Shown here: in pieces, positions 55,682 to 64,000 of the stretch | Numbering within the stretch: the first letter of the stretch is position 1 | Layout of the letters: every line of letters starts with the position of its first letter | DNA from: Asterias amurensis | Lineage: Eukaryota; Echinodermata; Asteroidea; Forcipulatida; Asteriidae | Direction: 5' to 3' | NCBI RefSeq assembly: GCF_032118995.1 | Contig: NC_092657.1 | Span: forward strand, 13,964,139-14,028,138 | DNA: 64,000 nucleotides | Notes under the pieces: model-generated | Told to the model about the DNA's origin: nothing | What the model saw: the letters and a program-made list of their open reading frames with translations, nothing else | Databases searched by the model: none | Position numbers and translations under genes: made by a program

Positions 55682-57613
55682 ATGGCCGAAGCTGCACTTC
55701 ACACTGAAACCACTTGCAAGATTAGACATGTACACATCGAATGCCCAATCTGCTTGACTCGGTTCATCGATCCGAAAATCCTGGACTGCCAGCACAGCTT
55801 CTGCTTAAAATGTCTTCAGGAACTTGTAGACAAACAGGATCCGAAGACGGATTTCATCCTTTGCCCAGTGTGTAGAGAGAAAACTTCAATCCCAGCTAAG
55901 GGACCATCGGCTCTTCTCAACTGCTTTCTTTTGAGCTCGCTTATTGATGACGTCATCAATCCGAATAGTCCCGAGGTGGACATTAACCATCTTGTATCGA
56001 TTTGCGAAGGATGCGACGAAGGTCTTGAAGCCGTCTCACGGTGTGTTGACTGTGAAGCTAATTTTTGCAAGATTTGTTTGGAATACCACGCCAAAATAAA
56101 ATTGAACAGGCATCATCGAGTCGTTAATGCAGCCGGGTCGTCAAATGAGGGATCCAGAGACCAGAACAAAACTTGCTCTCCAAAATGCTGGAAACACACT
56201 GACCAGGAACTGTGTTTTTACTGTGAAACGTGTGACTTACTTGTTTGTCTCAAATGTGTGGTATTTGATCACAGAGCGCAAAACCACAAACTAACTGAAA
56301 TCAAAGACTCCATTCGTACTTATCGTCAAGCTGTTGAAGAGGCATTGATGAGATTTGATGAATGTCGCAAGCAATTTCAAAAAGTAGATGACTCTATCAA
56401 ACACTCACAGCATAGATTACAGCTCATGGTCGACCGGGCTCTTCAAGATATTGTGGCTAAGGAGGAAGAGGAAGTCGAGAAAATCAGAAAAGCATCTCGC
56501 CTCCTTCAAGAAAGAGTCACTCAAATCAGCATAGAGAGAGGTGGGGAATTCGGCAGCAAGCAGAGCATCAACAGCGATAAAATGAGCCGTGCAGAGCAGA
56601 TCGTAGCTTCAGTCAACGACTTGATGCAACAAGCTGATGACTTTGAGCTGCTGGACCTTAAGCCAATGGTTATGCACAACTTGACATTCAACAATGAGCT
56701 CCAGTTTCAAACAGTGCAGCATAGCAAGTCATTCATCGGGTTCAAATGTCATGATGTCGTCACTGATGCGAATATCGGTGAAATACTACTGGAAGAGAAG
56801 TGGGAGGTGAAGACAGAGTTTGGTAAATCAGGGGAAGGTGAGGGGGAGTTCAAAGGGGCAGTGAATGCTGCTTGTTTTAGCAACGGTGACATTGTCGTTG
56901 CTGATGTACTAAGACAGGTATTGATCACATTTACATCGGAGGGTAATTTCAAATCTGAAGATGTGCAAAGTACAACAGAAGATGGACAACTAGAATACCC
57001 TATCGGTGTTGCGGTAACCTCTGATGACCTGCTTCTGGTTACTGACGGAGAGGATGTAAAGGTTTTTGATACTAAACTACGATATATTCGTCAGTTCAGA
57101 CCCTCACATAATGAAGTCGAAGGACAGTCATATAGTGTTTTGGGTGCTATTGTTGTGGACAAGAAAGTTCGGATTGCACTAGCTGACTGGAGTAGAAATG
57201 TACTATTCCTCCATAATAAAGATGGGTCCACTTTTTCCACAATACGTCATGATGATATCGACAGTCCAATTTATCTATCTGTTAACAGCAGGGAGAAACT
57301 GATATTTACAAACTTAGTCAATATGAAACTAGTTTGTGTGGATTTCATGGGAAACGAGGTGTTCAATATCAGCACCTCCCTTGAAGGCAAACCTATAAAG
57401 CCCACTGGTGTGTGTTGTGATGATGCTGGCGATATATATGTATACATTCATTGTGGCTTGGGAAGCGGTGAGATACATCATTACGATGCATCAGGTGAGC
57501 ACATCGGCTGTGTAGCTCGTGGCTTGCTTTATTCTCAAGGCATGACGTTTACTCCTACCGGTGACCTCATCGTGGCTGACTGGAACTCAGTCAAGATATT
57601 GCATCGCGTGTGA
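55682..57613 (+). CDS. TRIM-NHL protein, copy 3 (intact)
   Basis: A 643 aa single coding exon. RING C3HC4: C21, C24, C36, H38, C41, C44, C61, C64; B-box 1 with CEGCDEG, CVDCEAN and CKICLEYH; B-box 2 with CWKH, CFYCETCDLLVCLKC and FDHRAQNH (all ligands present); coiled coil from about 203 to 335; NHL repeats from about 371 to the C terminus (ACFSNGDIVVADVLRQ, GVAVTSDDLLLVTDG, IVVDKKVRIALADWSRN, GMTFTPTGDLIVADW). RING predicts E3 ubiquitin ligase activity and the NHL propeller a substrate or RNA platform, as in TRIM-NHL proteins generally. It is the only copy with an undamaged architecture and a visible upstream splice donor. Echinoderms have large TRIM expansions; an orthology name cannot be given from sequence alone. 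Confidence 0.95.
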   Translation: MAEAALHTETTCKIRHVHIECPICLTRFIDPKILDCQHSFCLKCLQELVDKQDPKTDFILCPVCREKTSIPAKGPSALLNCFLLSSLIDDVINPNSPEVDINHLVSICEGCDEGLEAVSRCVDCEANFCKICLEYHAKIKLNRHHRVVNAAGSSNEGSRDQNKTCSPKCWKHTDQELCFYCETCDLLVCLKCVVFDHRAQNHKLTEIKDSIRTYRQAVEEALMRFDECRKQFQKVDDSIKHSQHRLQLMVDRALQDIVAKEEEEVEKIRKASRLLQERVTQISIERGGEFGSKQSINSDKMSRAEQIVASVNDLMQQADDFELLDLKPMVMHNLTFNNELQFQTVQHSKSFIGFKCHDVVTDANIGEILLEEKWEVKTEFGKSGEGEGEFKGAVNAACFSNGDIVVADVLRQVLITFTSEGNFKSEDVQSTTEDGQLEYPIGVAVTSDDLLLVTDGEDVKVFDTKLRYIRQFRPSHNEVEGQSYSVLGAIVVDKKVRIALADWSRNVLFLHNKDGSTFSTIRHDDIDSPIYLSVNSREKLIFTNLVNMKLVCVDFMGNEVFNISTSLEGKPIKPTGVCCDDAGDIYVYIHCGLGSGEIHHYDASGEHIGCVARGLLYSQGMTFTPTGDLIVADWNSVKILHRV

Positions 57614-58622
57614 GTGTCGATGACGTTATGGTCGCAAAGATACACTATTATTGATGATAAGGTAATTTGCAACTTATAAAGTCTAACACTTATAGTTTAT
57701 AATCTTCATGAATCTCATAAATTCGAACAATCTGCCATTTGGCCAAACGTTACGATCACAATATACCACCAATCGTTTAGTTCAAATCTAGTGTTCTATT
57801 TTCGCAGATAAATGCTTCCTTCGCTTTGGCGGTTAAATTAATTGGGTTATTTTTGTTTCATCCCATTTACTTCTTTAATACGTTTTAGTAACAGCATTTA
57901 ACCTACAAAGTTCCAGCTTAAATGTGTATTATCCGTACCAAAGTGTAGTCTTTTGTGAACTCTCAGCCTTGTAACTCAACTCTATGTTCACGAGCCTTGT
58001 AAAGACAATAGACACTATTTGTAATATTGTCAAACACCAGTCTTCTCACTTAGTGCATTTAAACAGATGCATAAATAACGAGCATGTGAAAATGTTAGCT
58101 CAATCGGTCGTTGAAGTTGCGAGATAATAACGAAATAAAACAACAACCATTGTCACACGAAGTTGTGTGCTTTCAGATGCTTGATTTCGAGAACTCAAAT
58201 TTTAAATCTGAGGTCTCGAATTCAAATTCTTGGAAAATGTTATGCAAATAATTATTTTGAGTAATTACCAATAGTGTCCACTGCCTTTAAATGAATTTTG
58301 GAGCTGTATTATTACGGGTATACTTTTGAATGTTTTTACTCAGTCGATTATCAATGTAAATGGAGCATTCCTTTTTGTGTTTAACCTTAACCAAATATTT
58401 ACCACCATTGTGTTGTTGGCAGATTATGTTGTTGTTTACCGTTATACAATTATTAATCTTTAATTAACTTGTGTAAATTAAAGCTTTTGTAAATATTGCT
58501 TAAGAATGAGGCTTACGAAAAAATTAGCAGGATATAAGTCTTATATTAAGCAAGTGACATGGTGTTCTGCTTGCCACAGTTTAGTCCGGTTAGCATTTTT
58601 CGTTTGACGTTGCTACTTTAAA
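57614..58622. other. Downstream flank of TRIM copy 3, non-coding
   Basis: Parallels the flanks of copies 1 and 2 (AACCTACAAAGTTCC, ATTATCCGTACCAA, TTAATCTTTAATTAACTTGT, TTTAGTCCGGTTAGC). Carries the MITE at 57997-58290. Confidence 0.5.
57997..58290. mobile_element. TTAA MITE (AGGCAGTGGACAC family)
   Basis: Left end TAAAGACAATAGACACTATT and right end AATAGTGTCCACTGCCTTTAA-like, with GTCACACGAAGTTGTGTGC inside. It occupies nearly the same place, downstream of the TRIM stop, as the copies at 23476 and 42603. Confidence 0.85.
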
Positions 58623-59011
58623 TAAGGGAATAAAATGGCAGCGATTAGTTTGTAACTGCCGTTCGAACGGAAGGGTCGTGGCAGTGCGACAAAGGCACGA
58701 GCCGAAGGTGAGTGTCTTTATCGCATTGCCGTGACCCTGCAATGTTTTAAACGCCAGTTAAAGAACGAGTCAATACTCTTTTATTCCCGTTCATATATAT
58801 GTTTGTTTGGTTAAAAGGCGTAATAAAGTAGTAGTATGCATCCTCTTATTCTTGGACTAAAATTGCACGGCGAGGTCGATCACCTAAACGTATCCAAAAA
58901 AAACCACCGTTTAGAAACAGCTCCAGCTAGTTGTTATCAACCGTTTAAACACACCCACGTGACACGCTCTCCACCAATCGGAATAACGAAATTGTCTGAG
59001 GTATTTATGAA
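58623..59011. mobile_element. Hairpin-bearing element filling a site empty in U1
   Basis: U1 reads GCTACTTTAAATGGTTAATA at 24149; here the two halves are separated by 389 bp. The insert includes GGGTCGTGGCAGTGCGACAA, its partial inverse ATCGCATTGCCGTGACCCTG, and CCACGTGACACGCTCTCC. An inverted relative lies at 41885-42430. Confidence 0.7.
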
Positions 59012-59399
59012 TGGTTAATAATAACCGCACACATTTACCTTGCTGTATCAGTTGCTGCTTTTCAACACACCATTACCCATTTAGTATTTAAGGCTGAACA
59101 TAAAGGTACCCTTTTTATCTGATCGTTATTCATTACATTAAAAGTGTCACGTTAGATATGAATTATTAATGGAATAAAAGGGTAGCGACTCGCTCTTTAC
59201 CGGCCGAAAACAGGCAGGGTCGTTGTCGTGTGATAAATGTCCGAGCCGAAGGAGCTGGAGCTAAAAATACTGCCAACAATATTTGTAATGTTGTTGTGCT
59301 CAGCAGCTCAGCTACGCTTTGATCAAAAAGTAGCTTTATGCATTTCGGTCCAGATCAATGGAGGGCGCTCGCTTGCGCAGTAACTGGGTTATAGTATGG

Positions 59400-59557
59400 A
59401 ATATTGACTGCTATGAGTGGCACAGTAAAAATTATAGGCCCAAGGTGATGTCAAAATAATGACTATGCCCGAAGCGAAGCTGAGGGCATAGTCATGTTTT
59501 TGACATCACCGAGGGCCTATAATTTCAACTGTCCCCGAATAATAAGCAGTCAATATT
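59400..59557. mobile_element. Palindromic MITE
   Basis: The arms AATATTGACTGCT, ATTATAGGCCC, GGTGATGTCAAAA and TGACTATGCCC pair almost fully across the loop GAAGCGAAGCTGA. End sequence shared with 35706-35870. Confidence 0.9.
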
Positions 59558-59562
59558 ACTTT

Positions 59563-60125
59563 TATATACCAAACAATATAGATTCTTCTAATCTGATTGG
59601 TTAAAAGATGTCATGAACTGGGCCTTGATTTTGAAGTGTATACAAAAAAGTGTAACTAATAACTTACCAAAATCATGTCTTTCATTTCGCATGAAGATAC
59701 CAATAATGTTGGTAACAGTTTATATCCAACACGGGTACAAAATATACCAATCCAACTGGGATAACAGTTAAAATCCTACATCAGTCAATGTCAACAGAAA
59801 CATATTTACATGTGGTTGATTTCATGTGGTTGTCAACGAGATGAAATCTTGCTTCAGCCATTTTACGTTGCGAGTTTGACATGAACACAAACAACCAAAT
59901 TTCCCACATAAAACTACGTTGGAAGGTCGTAATACAGTGTGTTGAGATTGATCCATTATTTCCAGGGCGGGCATAGTCGATTGACTATGCCCCGGGCATA
60001 GTCGATTGACTATGCCCGGGGCATAGTCAATATGACGTCATCTTGAAAGAAAAAGCGGGCATAGCTTTTTCCATGACTCCCTTTTTAACCAATCAGATTA
60101 GAGGATTCTATATGTGAGGTATATA
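59563..60125. mobile_element. TIR element with TATATACC ends
   Basis: TIRs of about 44 bp: TATATACC, then TCTAATCTGATTGGTTAAAA on the left; TTTTAACCAATCAGATTAGA and GGTATATA on the right. The right subterminal part has a cluster of GGGCATAGTCGATTGACTAT palindromes (59967-60035). It is non-coding. Confidence 0.85.
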
Positions 60126-60127
60126 AC

Positions 60128-60385
60128 AAAGATTATAGAACGCCGCAAGGCGCAAGATGCAGAACTCGGGCTGAAATGTGAAATCCCACTGGACGCCATT
60201 TCGGCAAGTAACTCCTTTGATACAACAGTAGATCAGTGCAGATCAGTGCAGATAATGACCATAATTCCTATCAATGAGAAACAAAACATTCACTTGCTGA
60301 AATGGCGCCCATGCGTATTTCACGTTCCAACAATAGATACAGCTTCAGTTCCGCATCTTGCGCCTTGCGGCGCTCTGTAATCTTT
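60128..60385. mobile_element. Foldback MITE with CGCCGCAAGGCGCAAG arms
   Basis: Left arm AAAGATTATAGAACGCCGCA, AGGCGCAAGATGC, GTGAAAT and GCCATTTCGGCAAGT pairs with the right arm up to TCTGTAATCTTT. The loop holds GATCAGTGCA twice. It starts only 2 bp after the previous element. The 88-codon plus frame here is a by-product. Confidence 0.88.
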
Positions 60386-61862
60386 GGTTATAGTTCGTAT
60401 TTACATGCACATCAGGATATGCCTACCTGTTAAGATCATTGTGATAGAGTAAACCTTTGGTATTTTAAACCGTTGGATTGGATTTAATATTATATAAATA
60501 GAACTGTACACAATTAAACTGACCTGTTGAAATTGCATGGCAAAAGGTGTTCACAGTTTTGAGATATCGCCGGAAATCCGGCGTATGTCCAAGCAGGAAA
60601 ATAATCCCTAAAAAGAATCCACATTCTGAGAAATGCAACTGAAAGTTTACTCTTGACAGATTCAACCAATGGGCGATGAATGTGATATATTATTACATAA
60701 CCAGATTACTTTGAAGTAAGATGAATCTCAAAATGCGTTTTACATTTGAAAGCTACAGTAAGCTTCCAGCAAACAGAATGATAACCAAACGTAAACGTTC
60801 CCTTGAAAGTATGTTATTTAAAAAGAAAGTCAACGTAAATCACTTTTCAGTCACCAAATAGTGACTGGAAAAAACGGATTATTGTTTTTGAGGCAGCTTT
60901 TTGTAAGGATGCACATTATTGGTTGAAAGCTTATTGAGATTCAAGCGTTAGAATTAGTTCAGTTTTTAAATTATCCCGAGGTCGAATATATGGTGTATGT
61001 ATATTGATGTATGTTCAATATTAAAATTGTTCGATTTCGACTGACTGGAAAGTTCTTGGCCAAAGTCCAAGTCACGTACGATGTTGTGTTAGGATTTTTT
61101 ATACCAACATTGGTCAGTTTGAACGGTACTGAGACATGATTGGTCAGTTTGAAGGGTACTGAGACATGATTGGTCAGTTTGAACGGTACTGAGACATTAT
61201 TTGTGCGATGAACATACGGAACATTGTTTATCCAAGTGATGTTTGCCATATTACGGTAACTATTGTACGCTTCTTGGCTTCAGCATTATTATAAGCGACC
61301 AAATACGTGAACGTGAACGTCAGAAAATTGCGTTTTAAAAATGTCACATTTTTAGCATACGTGAGTTTACCATTTTTGTAGCGTCAGGTAAGAACGTGCA
61401 GACGTCATACGTGACCATGCAATAAGCCCAAAGTGGTGACGTCGCTAAGAAACAACACAAGTTATATTATTTTTTGTTTACTTGCGCGTGGTCAGAAGGG
61501 CGTAAGAAATGGGAATATAACTAGAAGTCTGCTTCCAACAAGCTTTCAAAAGATGCTCATTTAGATGATCACAGAATCGTGTTGATTAAAACAAAATAAT
61601 AACAACAATTGTAATCATTAATTTATATTATAGACACTGGACACTTTTGGTGGTTGTCAAAGACCAGTCTTCTCACTTGGTGTATCTCAACATATGCAGA
61701 AAATAACAAACCTGTGAAAATTTGAGCTCAATCGGTCGTCGTAGTTGCAAGATATTAATGAATGAAAAAAACACCCTTGTCACACGAAGTTGTGTGCTTG
61801 CAGATGCTTGATTTGAGCGCGGAGAGCGCTGTTTGAGACGGCTGTATGTTAACTATTGAGCA

Positions 61863-62372
61863 TTAACATTGAATAAAGGCATCCGACCACTGCAGCGGTA
61901 GCTTAAAGACAGTCTCCGTCGCCTGTATAAGTACAGTCTCCTTTTTAGGGTTTAATTGTAAAAAGGGTTGACAGATAGAGGGACCGCCTCCAATTATTAA
62001 AACTGGTCCATTGGCCAAATGATTGGACTTCAAAAAGGAACACGCGAGATTATTTCCATCCAAGATGTGCATCCACCATTCAAACTACTTATTATTATAC
62101 ACGGCTTTTGTTTTGATTATTTGTTGGTTCTTTGTATAACTTGCGCTTGATGTTTTAACTATTACCAAAATAGGAGCAACCATAAGTAACATACATGTAT
62201 AGAGTGTAAGCCCACACAGTTTGATGACATTAGAGGTGGGACGTGTTGCCATCATAGTCTGCCAAAATAAATATTTACCGAGACGCATAACGATAATATA
62301 AGTCCCCAAAACGGACTTTCTGCCACAGTATAATAACAAGCAGACACAACTAGTTAGTGCTTGCATTGTCAT
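61863..62372 (-). pseudogene. Second copy of the split open frame
   Basis: The same frame as 44251-44760 with the identical in-frame TAA (62085-62087) and a few residue changes (VLVLV to VLVIV, FLKFNH to FLKSNH, QINPK to QLNPK). Family not recognised. Confidence 0.35.
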
Positions 62373-63748
62373 CAGTCAAGTGGTGTGTTGACATCATCTG
62401 GCTTTATTTAAACAACACAATCAACACCAGTAGTGTTGTTAGCACAGGTGTGTACATAATAGGTAATGTGATGATCATGCGTGATGTCCATGGTCATGTG
62501 ATGAAGGCTTCTGGACTGTACATGAATGTACGGAGCTCATTATCTACCACGGGTACACAAATAATTGTGAACTGTCATGTGGAGTGTTGTTTGATATAGC
62601 TTTGTTGGGGGGGGGGGGGGGGGGCTAACTGCCCAAGAGTCTAAATGCAATTTTAACATTTTACTCGCCGTTCCCTAATCGGTTTTTGTTACACAAAGGT
62701 TAGTTTGATATTATTAAACTAATTTGTTCATCAACAGATTGGTCAAGAGTTTCATTTTTTATTTTATAGGAGAGTGATTAGAAACAAGTATTTGTCAAGA
62801 TGACGTTGCCTTTTTGTTTTATTTATTTGTAAACTGCCCCTTAATGTTTTTTTTTTGTTGGTTAATAACATCAACATCATAAGGAAAATGTATGAATTAT
62901 TTAGTTTAGTAATGTTTGTAGTAACACAATACAACTATAATTCAAAATTGAGTCGCGTTCTGAAAGGAAACATGGGTTTCAACTCGAAGTTTCAATCAGA
63001 ATGCTCTGATCGTCTTCTAATCGAAACGTCTAGTTTCAAATCCTTCAAATTTATTATTAAATCATTAGCTATCAAAATTGATTTTGTTCACCATTATTTG
63101 TAGAATCATATTCGAACAATTGCAATGGTTACAACAGGCCACCTTAGATTGAGAAACGACCCTTGGAGTTTGTACCCTTGAACGCTATTAATACGGATGG
63201 GTTTTTCCAGTTGTGTGAAACTAGTGCAATTTTAATCAGTGATTATTTGGAATTATGGTTATGAAAGAAGTGAATTGTTTGTGAAGACCTACCTGTTAAC
63301 GTTTCTTTTTTGGTCGAGCAGAATTCCTTTTTGGTGCCATCAATCAGCCAATTCCGAAAGTTCAGCAAAGAAATCCAGCTGTACGCAGTAAGTATTGAGT
63401 CAAAAAAACGTCTACAACTTAAGGTAAATCTCTATGTACACAATGGCCTATATCAGATTTGAGGCATTGTATGGTATTGTTTCAATATATAATTGATTTT
63501 CCGTAAACAGTTTCTGCAAATCGTATAATTTGGATTTCGGGAGACTTCTTAATCGTGCTCGTTTTATATATTATTACACGACCACGAGTAGATTTGGTGG
63601 AGTTCAGGAGACTTTTCTATCGTACTCTTTTGGTAAACTGTCTTGCTCTATATATTACATTACCACGGAGTAGACTGTCTTCGAATTCGATCCAACACGG
63701 AAAGCAGTAGTCGCAGCCGATTCCATACACATTCCGCCTAGCTGTTTG

Positions 63749-64000
63749 TTAAAGGGACACATCAGCTCACCGTTTACGCAGTTAAGTGGTGTTTAATCAT
63801 AAATCAAATTTGTTTAGATGGTTGCTTATAAAAAAATCATCAACATATCACGTAATTGGCAAAACATGATTAAAAAACGCAAAGCGGTAAAATAGCCAGC
63901 GTAAACGCTTTTCCAGCCGTTGCAACTGCCAAATCTTCGTGACATTGTCGCGCAATGTTGTGAGTAGACTGGTGCTTTGTTTAAATCAACGTTTTACTAT
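63749..64000 (-). repeat. Dispersed element E, copy 4 (inverted, cut by window edge)
   Basis: Begins TTAAAGGGACACATCAGCTC and follows copy 2 base for base with few changes to the last base of the window. Confidence 0.85.

Larger units (their letters stand above)
60583..64000 (+). repeat. Segmental duplicate of 42970-46388 (downstream part of U3)
   Basis: Nearly identical to U2; see that entry. It includes the minisatellite (61111-61200) and the MITE fragment (61628-61815). Small differences lie mainly in homopolymers, for example the G run at 62607-62624. Confidence 0.95.

Overview
The window is animal nuclear DNA: AT-rich, intron-containing, crowded with short DNA transposons, SINEs and satellites, and with few protein genes. 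Two abundant TTAA-flanked repeat families (inner ends AGGCAGTGGACAC and AGCCATTGGACAC) and a local cluster of RING/B-box/NHL genes point to an echinoderm, most likely a sea star. That assignment rests on remembered repeat families and was not checked by a search.

Layout. 0.5-3.3 kb: minus-strand exons of a gene resembling the N-terminal half of DUF4806-type hypothetical proteins, with one frameshift. 5.2-9.4 kb: a satellite of about 143 bp monomers with a 575 bp higher-order duplication. 9.7-25.9 kb: first repeat unit (U1) around TRIM copy 1. It contains a 5'-truncated LINE interrupted by an IS3EU-like transposon (TSD and TIRs visible), several MITEs (one with an 8 bp TSD), and a Penelope-like reverse transcriptase pseudogene just upstream of the TRIM gene. 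26.9-35 kb: a GGGCGACA-ended element, a tandem pair of tRNA-headed repeats, a THAP gene, a TTAA MITE, and minus-strand exons of an uncharacterised metazoan family. 35-38.9 kb: a hairpin MITE and a Tc1/mariner fragment. 38.9-46.4 kb: second unit (U2) with a broken TRIM copy 2 and an array of GGGCGTTATAACGCCC palindromes. 46.1-50 kb: an inverted minisatellite-bearing element and a long foldback. 50.3-64 kb: third unit (U3) with the intact TRIM copy 3, continuing past the window edge.

The three TRIM loci are tandem duplicates of one another (starts 17.9 and 16.6 kb apart), including kilobases of flank. Copy 3 is intact (643 aa, RING, two B-boxes, coiled coil, NHL). Copy 1 is open but carries a 318 bp GATGGT-type array encoding Gly-Asp inside the NHL domain and has lost a B-box 2 histidine. 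Copy 2 has a 4 bp RING frameshift, a nonsense codon, and no NHL domain. Copies 1 and 2 share a Penelope-element remnant directly upstream that copy 3 lacks, which gives a duplication order. Alignment of the units also reveals empty and filled sites that define several transposons.
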